51,262 nucleotides of DNA, from positions 1 to 51,262 of the forward strand of contig JANYKZ010000077.1 in NCBI GenBank assembly GCA_025361505.1, written 5' to 3'. Under the pieces are notes generated by a model. It did not search any database. It had not been told where the DNA came from and saw only the letters and a program-made list of their open reading frames with translations. Positions 21,578-30,698 of the stretch are shown here, in pieces. Position 1 is the stretch's first letter. Each line of letters starts with the position of its first letter. The translations under genes were made by a program, and so were the position numbers. This DNA comes from Coriobacteriia bacterium. Its GTDB lineage: Bacteria > Actinomycetota > Coriobacteriia > Anaerosomatales > PALSA-660.

Positions 21578-24500
21578 CTACGCTGCCTTTGCGGCGGCGC
21601 GTGCCGCCGCCAGCGACGGCCTGAACCGACGCAGCAGCAGCGAGCTCGTGACGACGCTCACGCTGGAGAACGCCATGGCGGCGCCGGCGATCCACGGGAA
21701 CTGCGACAGCAGGCCGACCGCGGCGACCGGGATGCCGAGGGTGTTGTAGCCGAGCGCCCAGAAGAAGTTCTGGTGGATCTTGCGCATGGTGGCGCGGGAC
21801 AGCTCGATCGCCGTCACGACGTCGCGCAGGTCGTTCTTGATGAGCACGATGCCGCCGGTCTCCATGGCGACGTCGGTGCCCGCGCCCATGGCGATGCCCA
21901 CGTCGGCCTTCGCGAGCGCCGGAGTGTCGTTGATGCCGTCGCCGACCATGGCGACGACCAGGCCCTTGTCCTGCAGCTTGGCGACCTCTTCGGCCTTGTT
22001 CTCCGGAAGCACTTCGGCCAGCACGTTCTCGGGCCTGATGCCGGCCTGGGAGGCGATGGCCTCGGCGGTCCGCCGGTTGTCGCCGGTGATCATGTAGACC
22101 GCGACGCCCATCTTCGACAGGCGCTCCACGGCCTCCTTGGAGTTGTCCTTGAGCGTATCGGCCACGGCGATGATCCCGGCCAGCTTCGCGCCGTTGACGC
22201 CGACGAGCATGACAGTCTTGCCCTGCCCCTCGAGCTCAGCGATCCGGTCCTCGAAGCGGGAGATGTCGATGCCCTCGCGGACCATCAGCCGCCGGTTGCC
22301 GAACGCGACCTTCGTGCCGCCGACCGTGCCCTCGACGCCGTGCCCGGGAACGGCCGCGAAGCCTTCGACGTCCGGGACGTCGATACCGTCGGCCTTGGCG
22401 CGCGCCATGATCGCCTCGGCCAAGGGGTGCTCGGAGTTGCGCTCCAGCGCCGCCGCGAAGGTGAACACGCGGGTCGTGTCGTGGCCCTCGGCCAACTCGA
22501 CGTCGGTGACGACGGGCTTGCCGTAGGTCAGCGTCCCGGTCTTGTCGAACACGATCGCCTTGATCTTGTAGGCGGTCTCCAGAGCGTCGCCGCTCTTGAT
22601 CAGGATGCCGTTCTCGGCGCCCTTGCCTGTGCCGACCATGATGGCCGTCGGCGTGGCGAGTCCGAGCGCGCACGGGCACGCGATTACGACCACCGCGATC
22701 CCGGCGAGCAGCGCCGCCACCCACCAACCGCTTGTCGCGGCCGCTGTCAGGATCGGGGCCAGCAACGGGAATGCGCCGGCGGGATCCGGATGAGCGCCGA
22801 ACATCAATGGGCCGGCGAACAACCAGAACAGGAAGGTCAGGAGCGCCGCGCTCACGACGGCGGGGACGAACACCGACGAGATGCGGTCCGCGAAGCGCTG
22901 CACGGGTGCCTTGGAACCCTGCGCCTCCTCGACGAGCCTCACGATCTGCGCCAGCGCGGTGTCGCGGCCGACCTTCGTGGCGCGGAAGCGCAGCGAGCCG
23001 AGCTTGTTCATGGTCGCGCCGATCACGGTGTCGCCGACGTTCTTCTCGACGGGGATGGACTCACCGGTGAGCATCGACTCGTCGACGCTGCTGTGACCCT
23101 CGATGACCAGACCGTCGATGGGGACCTTCTCACCCGGACGGACGACGACGAGGTCACCGGCCACGACCCGCTCGGACGGGATGTCGATCTCCACGCCGTC
23201 GCGCACGACGCGCGCGGTCTTGGCCGCCAGCCCCATGAGCTTCTTGATCGCGTCGCCCGTGCGTCCCTTCGCGCGGGCCTCGAGCAGCTTGCCCAGGATC
23301 ACGAAGGTGAGCAGCAGCGCGGAGGTCTCGAAGAAGACCGGCTCGCCCTGCAACTGCGGGATGAACGTGGCCGCGACGCTGTAGAAGTACGCGGCCGACG
23401 TGCCGATGGCGATCAGGGTGTCCATGTTGCCGCTCCGGCGCTTGAGCGCGTGCCAGAAGCCGCGATAGAACTGGGCGCCGGCGATGATCTGGACCGGCGT
23501 GACGAGGGCGAAGGCCATGTAGCGGCCGACCATCATCGGGTCCCAGGCGCCCCCGACGGTGGTGGCGAGCCAGCCCGCGACCGCGGCCGGGACCGCCGTC
23601 ATGAACGGCGGGACCATCGAGATCAGGAAGGCCGGGACGGCCAGCACCAGGGAGAACACGAACAGGCGGCGCTCGTGGAGCCAGTGGGCACGCTGCGCCT
23701 CACGCTGCGCGTCGTTGGGGTCCTCGCCCGCGACGGTTGCCTCGACGCGGAGCATCGCGTCGTACCCGGCGCCCCGCACTGCGCCGATGAGCGCGTCGAT
23801 GCCGAGGACGGTGGGATCGAAGGTGATGGTCGCGGTCTCGTTCGCGAGGTTGACGCTCGCCGAGGCGACGCCCTCCAGGTGATCGAGGGTCTTCTCGATG
23901 ACGGCGGAACACGATGCGCAGGTCATCCCGAGGATGCCGAGCGTGACGGTCGCCATGGTGGTGGCCGAGGGTGACGATGCGGTCGCGGCCACGCCGGACT
24001 CGAGCGGAAGGGCCCCGTAGCCGGCGCGCTTGACGGCGTCGATGATGCCGGCCTCGTCGAGCGCGGCCGGATCGTAGGAGACGGACAGGCGCTCCATGGC
24101 GAGGTTGACGTTGGCGGTGCCGACGCCCGGCAGCTTGCCGACGACCTTCTCGACGACGGCCGAGCACGAGGCGCAGGTCATGCCGGTGATACCGAAGGTG
24201 GCATCGCGCAGCGCGGGAGCGGACTCGGTGGCCCGTGCGGGCACGAGCGGGGCCGGCTCGTCCGGCGGCATGATGGGGCATGCGGCGGCGGACTCTACGG
24301 GAGCGAGCGCCACGACGTCCGGTGCGGGCACGGGCAGCGCGCCCGGCTCGAGCACGAACGGCTCGCCCGGCCGGAAGCCGGCCGCGACGACGGCGGCGGC
24401 GAGGGCGTCCAGCGAGATGTCGCCGGGGGCGAGTGTGATATCGACGAACCCCGCAGCGGCGTCGGCGGTCACCGACTCGACCCCCGGTACGTCACCGATC

Positions 24501-24583
24501 GTGCCGGACACGAGCTTCTCGCACGCGTGGCAGTGCATCCCCGTGACACTGAGGCGCACCGTCCGGTCCAGATCGTTCGTCAT
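21578..24583 (-). CDS. copA: Copper-exporting P1B-1 ATPase CopA, copy 1
   Basis: This 1001-residue pump drives Cu(I) out of the cytoplasm. Three N-terminal HMA domains carry GMHCHAC (residues 15-21), GMTCASC (near 135) and GMTCASC (near 219). Eight membrane helices include the transport motif IACPCALG near residue 635. The pump core has [16 protein letters not shown] near 680, SEHPLAEAI and [10 protein letters not shown] near 881; [10 protein letters not shown] and SSVSVVTSS mark the Cu(I)-type helices 7 and 8. The ATG at 24583 is chosen because the first HMA domain then begins normally. It follows copS by about 110 bases on the same strand. Copy 2 at 34711-37704 is closely similar, including long DNA matches. 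Confidence 0.95.
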   Translation of the reverse strand: MTNDLDRTVRLSVTGMHCHACEKLVSGTIGDVPGVESVTADAAAGFVDITLAPGDISLDALAAAVVAAGFRPGEPFVLEPGALPVPAPDVVALAPVESAAACPIMPPDEPAPLVPARATESAPALRDATFGITGMTCASCSAVVEKVVGKLPGVGTANVNLAMERLSVSYDPAALDEAGIIDAVKRAGYGALPLESGVAATASSPSATTMATVTLGILGMTCASCSAVIEKTLDHLEGVASASVNLANETATITFDPTVLGIDALIGAVRGAGYDAMLRVEATVAGEDPNDAQREAQRAHWLHERRLFVFSLVLAVPAFLISMVPPFMTAVPAAVAGWLATTVGGAWDPMMVGRYMAFALVTPVQIIAGAQFYRGFWHALKRRSGNMDTLIAIGTSAAYFYSVAATFIPQLQGEPVFFETSALLLTFVILGKLLEARAKGRTGDAIKKLMGLAAKTARVVRDGVEIDIPSERVVAGDLVVVRPGEKVPIDGLVIEGHSSVDESMLTGESIPVEKNVGDTVIGATMNKLGSLRFRATKVGRDTALAQIVRLVEEAQGSKAPVQRFADRISSVFVPAVVSAALLTFLFWLFAGPLMFGAHPDPAGAFPLLAPILTAAATSGWWVAALLAGIAVVVIACPCALGLATPTAIMVGTGKGAENGILIKSGDALETAYKIKAIVFDKTGTLTYGKPVVTDVELAEGHDTTRVFTFAAALERNSEHPLAEAIMARAKADGIDVPDVEGFAAVPGHGVEGTVGGTKVAFGNRRLMVREGIDISRFEDRIAELEGQGKTVMLVGVNGAKLAGIIAVADTLKDNSKEAVERLSKMGVAVYMITGDNRRTAEAIASQAGIRPENVLAEVLPENKAEEVAKLQDKGLVVAMVGDGINDTPALAKADVGIAMGAGTDVAMETGGIVLIKNDLRDVVTAIELSRATMRKIHQNFFWALGYNTLGIPVAAVGLLSQFPWIAGAAMAFSSVSVVTSSLLLRRFRPSLAAARAAAKAA

Positions 24584-24692
24584 GGTTTGGTCCCGCCTGG
24601 CGTCGTAGCGAACCCATGGGCGTCCGCGCTCGTTTGCACGCTTGCAGCGTAGCGCATGGCGCGAGCGCGGGTTCCGGCGTACCTCGCGCCGT

Positions 24693-25787
24693 TCAGGGCG
24701 CGAGGGGCACGGAGAACCCCACGATCGCTCCTCCGTCGTGGTTGCGCGCAAACACGGTGCCACCGTGATCCTCGACGATCCGGCGTGAGACGGCGAGCCC
24801 TATGCCGCTGCCGCCCGTGTCGCGTGCCCGCGCCGTGTCCGCGCGGTAGAAGCGTTCGAACACGAACGGAAGGTCGGCCTCAGGGATCCCCTCGCCGCTG
24901 TCCACGACCTCCACGATCGCGCGCTCGTCCGATCGTTGGCATCTCACCAGGATCGTGCCCGCATCGGTGTGGCGAAGCGCGTTGTCGACGAGGTTGCGCA
25001 GCACCTGAGCGAGGCGGCCTTCATCTCCGATCACGGCGAGCGCCTCGGAGCACTCCGCCGCGACCTCCACGTCGGCGCCCGCGCGTGCCCGGGCACGCGT
25101 GACTTCCGCGTCGATGATCGGGGCCACCAGGAGGCGCTCCATCCGGTAGGTCAACCGTCCCGCATCGGCCGCCGACAGTTCCTGAAGATCGTCGACGAGA
25201 CGCGAGAGGTGCTGCGTGTCCTCCACGAGCGAGGTCAGGCGTTTCGGGTCAGGGGCTAGAACGCCCTCGGCGATCCCTTCCGCCTGCGCTCGGAGCGACG
25301 CGACCGGGTTGCGCAGTTCGTGGGCTACGTCGGCCACGAGCCTGCGCCTCAGCCCCTCGGACCGGGCAAGCGACACGGCCATCGCGTTGAACGCCTCCCC
25401 GAGCCGGCTGACCTCGAGGGGACCGCCGGTATCGACACGGTACGTCAGGTCGCCGGCAGCGACCTGCTTCGCAGCCGACGTGAGACGCTTGAGGGGACGT
25501 GTGAGGTAGTAGGCGCCTGCGGCCGCGACCACCCCCGCGAGTCCGATCGCCAGCAGCGCGCCGAGAAGGATGCCCCTGTCGACCGCCGCGAGGAACGCCT
25601 GTTCCGGCACACCCATCATGCCGCCGGCGCCCATCATGCCGCGCCCCATGCCGACGGGCAGAGTCTGCAGGTAGGCGCCGAACGCGGACGAGATCTCCGC
25701 GCGCGTGAATATCCCGGCGATGCCGACGGACAGCAACGCCACGACGACCATCGCGAGGAACGCGTACACCAGAAGAGAACGCTTCAC
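24693..25787 (-). CDS. copS: Sensor histidine kinase, CopS-like
   Basis: A membrane kinase of 364 residues. Helix one is [20 protein letters not shown], then an outside loop of about 50 residues containing [15 protein letters not shown], then helix two. A HAMP domain ([20 protein letters not shown]), a HisKA domain with [20 protein letters not shown] and an HATPase ([35 protein letters not shown]) follow. The Met-rich sensor loop is a likely Cu(I) site, so I infer copper sensing. The GTG start overlaps the response regulator stop by four bases. CopA1 lies downstream, making a CopR-CopS-CopA unit. Confidence 0.88.
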   Translation of the reverse strand: MKRSLLVYAFLAMVVVALLSVGIAGIFTRAEISSAFGAYLQTLPVGMGRGMMGAGGMMGVPEQAFLAAVDRGILLGALLAIGLAGVVAAAGAYYLTRPLKRLTSAAKQVAAGDLTYRVDTGGPLEVSRLGEAFNAMAVSLARSEGLRRRLVADVAHELRNPVASLRAQAEGIAEGVLAPDPKRLTSLVEDTQHLSRLVDDLQELSAADAGRLTYRMERLLVAPIIDAEVTRARARAGADVEVAAECSEALAVIGDEGRLAQVLRNLVDNALRHTDAGTILVRCQRSDERAIVEVVDSGEGIPEADLPFVFERFYRADTARARDTGGSGIGLAVSRRIVEDHGGTVFARNHDGGAIVGFSVPLAP

Positions 25788-26476
25788 GGGCGCGCCTCGA
25801 CTTTGTAGCCCACGCCGAAGACCGTCTGCACGTAGCGCGGGTCCTTCGAATCGTCCCCGAGCTTCCGCCGAAGGTTCTTCACGTGCGCGTCCATCGTGCG
25901 CTCGTAGCCCTCGTACGCGACCCCCTGGGCGGCCTCCATGAGCTGCATCCGGCTGTAGACGCGACCCGGGTGTGCGACGAGGGTCGCCAGGATGTCGAAC
26001 TCCGTGCGAGTCAGAGGGATCGGCACGCCGGCGGCGCGCACGACTCGGCCGCCCCGGTCGATCTCGAGGTCGCCCAGGCTCAGGACCTTCGCGGGCTCCG
26101 CCGCTTCGGCGCGCTCCGCTCGCCGAAGGACCGCCTTAACGCGCGCCACGACCTCGCGCGGGCTGAACGGTTTGCTGATGTAGTCGTCCGCTCCGACCTC
26201 GAGTCCGATCAGACGGTCGATCTCCTCGGTCCGGGCGGTGACCAGGATGACGGGGAGATCGTAGTCGCGCTGGAATCGGCGCGTCAGTTCGATGCCGTCG
26301 ATGCCCGGCAACATGATGTCGAGCAGTGCGAGGTCGGGGCGCGCGGACTCGGCGACGGCTACCGCTTCGGGGCCGTCGGCGGCCGTGACGACGTCGAACC
26401 CCTCCTTGCGCAGGTAGGCGGTCAGTACTTCAACGATCTTCGGGTTGTCGTCGACCACGAGGATGCTCTTGGCCAC
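25784..26476 (-). CDS. copR: OmpR/PhoB-family response regulator, CopR-like
   Basis: Residues 1-120 form a receiver: ILVVDDNPKIVEVL (acidic pair), LALLDIMLPGIDGIELTRRF (phosphoacceptor Asp) and YISKPFSPREVVARVKAVLR (Lys). A winged-helix DNA-binding domain follows, with TRTEFDILATLVAHPGRVYS and RTMDAHVKNLRRKLGDD plus VQTVFGVGYKVE. The GTG at 26476 follows AGAGGAG. It is translationally coupled to copS. Eleven-base-spaced TTCAC repeats upstream, in both directions, are the expected binding sites for this regulator, so autoregulation and control of the divergent secreted protein are likely. Confidence 0.92.
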   Translation of the reverse strand: MAKSILVVDDNPKIVEVLTAYLRKEGFDVVTAADGPEAVAVAESARPDLALLDIMLPGIDGIELTRRFQRDYDLPVILVTARTEEIDRLIGLEVGADDYISKPFSPREVVARVKAVLRRAERAEAAEPAKVLSLGDLEIDRGGRVVRAAGVPIPLTRTEFDILATLVAHPGRVYSRMQLMEAAQGVAYEGYERTMDAHVKNLRRKLGDDSKDPRYVQTVFGVGYKVEARP

Positions 26477-26563
26477 CGCGCGCTCCTCTCAGGGTTCGTC
26501 GCCTCCATTGTGCCCCATGCCACGGCGGCCTCGTCCCAGCCGGCCCGGCGTGCCCGCACCGGC

Positions 26564-26595
26564 AGTATCGCGAGCCCGTGTGAAGCGCGTGTGAA
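26564..26595 (-). promoter_or_regulatory. CopR-type promoter for copR-copS-copA1
   Basis: On the minus strand two TTCACAC repeats start 11 bases apart (26595 and 26584). The last is followed after ten bases by GATACT (26569-26564), a good -10. There is no normal -35, as in PhoB-type activated promoters where the regulator box replaces it. The layout TTCAC-N10-GATAxT is identical to the divergent promoter at 26693-26713. Confidence 0.7.
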
Positions 26596-26659
26596 TGTGC
26601 GAGGGCAGTCGACGCTCGATCGGGTCACGAGTCGCTCCGGCGCGCAGGACTTGGGCACC

Positions 26660-26713
26660 TTCACGCAACGTTCACGACCGGTTCGCCTCACCTTCACCCG
26701 AGCACGGGATAGT
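26660..26713 (+). promoter_or_regulatory. CopR-type promoter for the secreted MMG protein
   Basis: TTCAC boxes start at 26660, 26671 and 26693, with a weaker TTCGC at 26682, all in 11-base register. Ten bases after the last box lies GATAGT (26708-26713) as -10. Eleven-base direct repeats are the hallmark of OmpR/PhoB-family binding. The start codon at 26766 follows about 45 bases downstream. Confidence 0.72.
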
Positions 26714-26765
26714 GGGTTCGAGACAAGAACCCGACGGCCTTCAGGGCCGAGAACAGGAGAGCGAC

Positions 26766-27131
26766 ATGAACACCAGGACCAAGATCGTCGCCGGCGCCAT
26801 CGCAGGTGTCGTAGCGGGAGCCACCCTCATGGGTGCCGCGTTCGCCGCCCCGCAGGGACTCGGCGCCGCGGCGCCCGCCGTCTATCGGATGATGGGATCA
26901 GCGGTCACGTCCGCTGCCGCCGGGATCCCGACGGTGGCCGATATGCAGGCGTTCATGAGCCGCTACCGCACCTCGTCGGGCGCGATCGACATGAACCGCA
27001 TGCATGCCGACGTCACGGGCGGCAAGGTCACGCCGCCCTGCGTGAGCGGGTCGAGGCGGTCAGCCGGAGCATCCTCTTCCGGCCAGGCCGCGCCGGGTGC
27101 CGGCTACGGGATGATGGGCGGTTCCTACTAG
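26766..27131 (+). CDS. Small secreted MMG-motif protein (121 aa)
   Basis: A signal peptide (IVAGAIAGVVAGATLMGAAF, cleavage near AFAAPQ) is followed by a mature part of about 90 residues. It has VYRMMGSAVTS near its start and AGYGMMGGSY at the C-terminus, with MNRMHADVTGG and a lone cysteine (TPPCVSG) between. The paired methionines suggest Cu(I) binding, like the sensor loop of CopS and the ECF target at 8192. Divergent transcription from copR with a matching promoter supports a copper-induced periplasmic or surface role. AGGAGAG precedes the ATG. No named family is recognised. Confidence 0.75.
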   Translation: MNTRTKIVAGAIAGVVAGATLMGAAFAAPQGLGAAAPAVYRMMGSAVTSAAAGIPTVADMQAFMSRYRTSSGAIDMNRMHADVTGGKVTPPCVSGSRRSAGASSSGQAAPGAGYGMMGGSY

Positions 27132-27142
27132 TCGACCCTGAC

Positions 27143-27188
27143 ACGGCACCCGGCACGGCCTCGAACGCGAGACCGTGCCGGGTGCCGT
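27143..27188. terminator. Long bidirectional terminator hairpin
   Basis: ACGGCACCCGGCACGG pairs with CCGTGCCGGGTGCCGT, and inside it CTCG pairs with CGAG around AACG. It lies between the convergent secreted-protein and copB genes. No long T-tract is present. Confidence 0.8.
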
Positions 27189-27261
27189 CGGCGTTCGCTC
27201 GATGGCTCCGCTATCGACGCGGCATGTTCGCGGCAGGCCGCACGCGTGCGTGGACGCCGGT

Positions 27262-29250
27262 TCACGACGTGACGCGCAACGTCCTTGCGTTGACGGCGAC
27301 GATGACGGTCGACGCGGACATGAGGACTCCGCCGACCGCGGGGCTGAGCAGCACGCCGAACCCCGCGAGCACTCCCGCGGCAAGCGGGATGGCGACCACG
27401 TTGTAGCCGGTGGCCCACACGAGGTTCTGCACCATCTTCCCGTAGGTGGCGCGAGCCAGGTCGATGATGGCCGCGACGTCCTCGGGATTGCTCCGGACGA
27501 GAACGATGTCGGCGGTGGCGACGGCGACGTCGGTCCCCGCGCCGATGGCTATCCCGACGTCTGCCGAGGCCAGGGCCGGCGCGTCGTTCACTCCGTCCCC
27601 GACCATCGCAACTACCTTGCCCTCAGCCTGGACGAGCCGGATGGTCGCGGCCTTGTCGGCGGGCATGACCTCGGCGAAGAACCGTCCTATCCCGAGCTCC
27701 TTCGCGATGCGCTCAGCGACCACTCGGGTATCACCGGTGAGCATGATGGGCTCGATGCCCATCTCCCTGAGCCGCGTGACGGCGCGGATCGACTCGGGCC
27801 GGACCACGTCGGCCAACGCGATCGCGGCGACGACGACGCCGTCGAGCAGCACGTGGACGACCGTCCTCCCCCCGGCGGCCAGTGCGTCCGCGCCCTCAGG
27901 CGCGGCGATGCCGTTCTCCGCCAAGTATCCGGGGCTGACGACCGCCACCTCTCGGCCATCGATCACTCCCCGAGCCCCCCTGCCGGGGATGGCGCGGAAG
28001 TCGGTCACCGGGGACTTCGACGGCGCCGCGTCCGCGATCGCTCGGGCGATCGGGTGTTCGGACAGCTCCTCGACCGAGCCGGCCAGAGAGAGTGCATCCT
28101 CGCGAGTCAGTTCGCCGTACAGCGCCACGTCGGAGATGCCGAAGCGCCCGAGCGTGAGCGTGCCGGTCTTGTCGAAGATCACGGCGCTCAGCAGGCGCGC
28201 GTTCTCGAACGCCATCCGGTCGCGTACGAGGAGCCCGGTCTTGGCGCCGAGCGCCGTGGAGAAGGCCACGACGAGCGGGATCGCAAGGCCCAGCGCGTGC
28301 GGGCAGGCGATCACCATGACCGTGACCGCTCGTTCCATCGCGAACGACAGCGGCTTGCCCAACGCCAGCCAGACCGCGAACGTCGCGGCCCCGCCGCCCA
28401 GAGCGACGATCGTCAGCCACGTGGCGGCCCGGTCAGCGAGGTCCTGCGTCTTGGACTTCGACTCCTGCGCCTCCCGTACCAGGTCGGCGACCTGGGCCGC
28501 GAACGATTCGGCGCCCATGCGCCTGACAACGACGGTCAACGCGCCCTCGCCGTTGACCGCCCCTCCGATCACGGCGTCCCCCGGTGCCTTGCCGACGGGG
28601 ACCGACTCACCGGTGAGCATCGACTCGTCGACGGACGACGCGCCGTCGACCACGTCACCGTCGGCGGGGACCTTCTCACCCGGCTTGACTACGACGACGT
28701 CGCCGGGCTGCAGAGCGCCGAGCGCGACGTCCTCGGTGCTCCCATCGGGAAGGCGGCAATGCGCCTCGGAGGGCATCAGCTCCGCGAGCGACTCGAGCGC
28801 CTTGGACGCCTCGCCGACCGACCGCATCTCGACCCAGTGGCCGAGCAGCATGATGTCGACCAGGGTCGCCAGCTCCCAGAAGAACGGCATGCCGCGCAGG
28901 CCGAGGACCGTGGCGCCGCTGTAGAAGTAGGCGACGCTGATCGCAACGGCGACCAGCACCATCATCCCGGGTTTGCGTGCGCGCAGCTCGCGGGCGAAGC
29001 CCCTGAGGAACGGCATGCCGCCGAACACGTACAGCACGGTGGAGAGCGCGAGCAGGATCAAGTCCGCCCCGGGGACCGAGAGCAAGCGCGCTTCGGGAAG
29101 GAAGGGCAACCCCTGGGACAGCAGGACGACGGGAACGGTCAGCGCGATGCTGATCCAGAACCGCCGGCGGAAGTCGGCGATCGAGTGGCCGGTGTGGCGA
29201 CCAGCCGGGTGGGGACCGGTCCCGGTCGAGTGTGCGGAGTGCTCGTCCAT
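27262..29250 (-). CDS. copB: P1B-3-type copper ATPase CopB
   Basis: A 662-residue metal pump distinct from the two CopA proteins. The N-terminus is short and His-rich ([20 protein letters not shown]) with no HMA domain. The transport motif is CPH ([13 protein letters not shown], near residue 317) where CopA has CPC. The pump core shows LTGES (near 213), DKTGTLTLG (near 358), SEHPIARAI and [10 protein letters not shown] (near 550). [12 protein letters not shown] and [12 protein letters not shown] match helices 7 and 8 of the CopB class, which exports copper or silver. The ATG at 29250 gives the His-rich leader. It appears to be transcribed with the SafE-cupredoxin fusion at 29475-30536. Confidence 0.93.
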   Translation of the reverse strand: MDEHSAHSTGTGPHPAGRHTGHSIADFRRRFWISIALTVPVVLLSQGLPFLPEARLLSVPGADLILLALSTVLYVFGGMPFLRGFARELRARKPGMMVLVAVAISVAYFYSGATVLGLRGMPFFWELATLVDIMLLGHWVEMRSVGEASKALESLAELMPSEAHCRLPDGSTEDVALGALQPGDVVVVKPGEKVPADGDVVDGASSVDESMLTGESVPVGKAPGDAVIGGAVNGEGALTVVVRRMGAESFAAQVADLVREAQESKSKTQDLADRAATWLTIVALGGGAATFAVWLALGKPLSFAMERAVTVMVIACPHALGLAIPLVVAFSTALGAKTGLLVRDRMAFENARLLSAVIFDKTGTLTLGRFGISDVALYGELTREDALSLAGSVEELSEHPIARAIADAAPSKSPVTDFRAIPGRGARGVIDGREVAVVSPGYLAENGIAAPEGADALAAGGRTVVHVLLDGVVVAAIALADVVRPESIRAVTRLREMGIEPIMLTGDTRVVAERIAKELGIGRFFAEVMPADKAATIRLVQAEGKVVAMVGDGVNDAPALASADVGIAIGAGTDVAVATADIVLVRSNPEDVAAIIDLARATYGKMVQNLVWATGYNVVAIPLAAGVLAGFGVLLSPAVGGVLMSASTVIVAVNARTLRVTS

Positions 29251-29286
29251 GATCCCGGCTCTCGTCGCTGGCGGGCCGCGGCGGCG

Positions 29287-29370
29287 TCAGACTCCGAGCG
29301 TCGTGCAGATCTCCTCGTACCGTTCCTTTGTGATCTCGCCCTTCGCGTAGCGCAGTTGGCGATCGAGCAC
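29287..29370 (-). CDS. 27-codon SHOCT-like mini-ORF
   Basis: The peptide reads VLDRQLRYAKGEITKERYEE followed by ICTTLGV. This is the signature of the SHOCT domain (short C-terminal domain), usually found at the end of larger membrane proteins. Here an in-frame stop lies two codons before the GTG at 29370, and GAGG sits five bases upstream, so it could be translated alone. It lies 36 bases before copB on the same strand. It may be a remnant of a larger SHOCT protein or a genuine microprotein. Confidence 0.5.
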   Translation of the reverse strand: MLDRQLRYAKGEITKERYEEICTTLGV

Positions 29371-29474
29371 GCGTCCTCACCCGGAGGCGAAGCGGCGTGA
29401 CGCTGTCCCGACCCGTTCCGCATACCTCGTTCATCCCCCGGCGAGCGACCTCCCATGCCGACCGGGACCCGCGC

Positions 29475-30536
29475 CTACCGCGACTCCGTCGCGTCGACCA
29501 CGACCAAGCTGCCGGACATCATGCCCATGCCGCATGTCATCGTGTAGGTGCCGGCCTTCATCGGCGGCACGAGCACGGCGGTGACTCCGTTGGCCGTGAG
29601 GTTCGCGAGCACCCCGGCACCAGGGATGCTGAGCTGAGAAGAGCACGCCACGTCCTCGCGGCGGTCGACGGAGAGGCGCACCTGAGTGCCCGCCGGGATG
29701 GTCACCCTGTCCGGGACGTAGGTCGTATTCTCGATCACGAGCGGTACCTCGACGACGCCGTCGGGGCCCGTCTTGAACCCCGCAAGGTTCGGTACGACCG
29801 CTCCGCCGACGACCGCTGTCCGAACGCTGTCGAACGTCACCGGCGAGCCCACGAGCATCAAGCCGCGGTCGAGGATGATCAGACCGAAGACCACGACGGC
29901 GACGGCCGCCACGATCTGCAACCTCGCCTGGAACCGGCGCGACAGCAGCGACGAAGCGAACCCGAAGACCAGCATCAGCGGCATCGTCCCGAGCCCGAAA
30001 CCCACCATCGCCCACGCTCCGAGCAGCGGCGAGCCGCTCTGCACCGCGCGCAGCTGCGCTGCGATCAAAGGAGCGCACGGCATCAGCCCCGTGAGCAACC
30101 CGAAGATGATCGGCGTTGCGAGCGACACGTGTCCCTCCGCGGCATCGGCCGTCGCCTTCCTCCGCTCGCTGGACAGCGCCCTGACCAGGAACCTCGGAGG
30201 GCGAGGCGTCAGATACCGGAGGGCCCTGACCCTCCCGGTCATCGAGACGCCCAGCAAGACCATGTACACGCCCGCCGCGACCATGAGCCAGTTGCGGAAC
30301 GGTGTGATGTCCACAGCGCGCCCCGCCAGCGCGACGAGCCCGCCGAGGATCAGCGCCACCGCAGCGTAGCTGAGCACCTTGGAACCTTGGTACGCAAGGT
30401 GTGGCAGGAGCCGCCGGTACCACGGACCGTCCTCGGTGCCCTTCACCGCATAGGTCAGAACGAGCCCGCCGCACATGAAGATGCAGTGGACTCCTGTCGC
30501 CAGGCCGAGCAGGAACATCGTCAGGAACAGATCCAC
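29475..30536 (-). CDS. SafE/DsbD-like membrane protein fused to a CxMxM cupredoxin domain, copy 1
   Basis: Residues 1-230 form a six-helix membrane unit of the sulfite exporter TauE/SafE or DsbD-transmembrane type, with paired cysteine motifs VHCIFMCGG near residue 17 and GLMPCAPLIAAQ near 155. About 110 residues of beta-rich cupredoxin follow, with VACSSQLSIPG and a C-terminal GTYTMTCGMGMMSGSLVVVD. Paired cysteines in helices suggest electron or copper transfer across the membrane to the outer cupredoxin; this is inferred. The GTG at 30536 follows GGGAGGG. It leads the copB unit and is divergent from the rhodanese-thioredoxin gene. A longer paralogue lies at 38954-40333. Confidence 0.85.
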   Translation of the reverse strand: MDLFLTMFLLGLATGVHCIFMCGGLVLTYAVKGTEDGPWYRRLLPHLAYQGSKVLSYAAVALILGGLVALAGRAVDITPFRNWLMVAAGVYMVLLGVSMTGRVRALRYLTPRPPRFLVRALSSERRKATADAAEGHVSLATPIIFGLLTGLMPCAPLIAAQLRAVQSGSPLLGAWAMVGFGLGTMPLMLVFGFASSLLSRRFQARLQIVAAVAVVVFGLIILDRGLMLVGSPVTFDSVRTAVVGGAVVPNLAGFKTGPDGVVEVPLVIENTTYVPDRVTIPAGTQVRLSVDRREDVACSSQLSIPGAGVLANLTANGVTAVLVPPMKAGTYTMTCGMGMMSGSLVVVDATESR

Positions 30537-30698
30537 GCCGCAGACCCTCCCGCATCGTCGCCGCACGCGTCGCGTGAACGCGCCGCCATCATCATGCCTC
30601 ATCCGCCTGCGGGGGGACGTACGATACGAGGGGCGACCCTGACGAGGCTGTTGGCACCGCACTTGCGACAGCAGGGGTCCTGGCGATCGGGAGACGTG

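Noticed and set aside
21773..23974. Long plus-strand open frame opposite copA1
   Set aside because: The true copA motifs are on the minus strand; similar antisense frames occur opposite copA2 (35446-37041) and copB (27175-29400) for the same codon-bias reason.
26766..27131. Frameshift in the C-terminal part of the secreted MMG protein
   Set aside because: The middle (PPCVSGSRRSAG) looks irregular, but the frame resumes with AGYGMMGGSY, a sensible ending, so no frameshift is needed.
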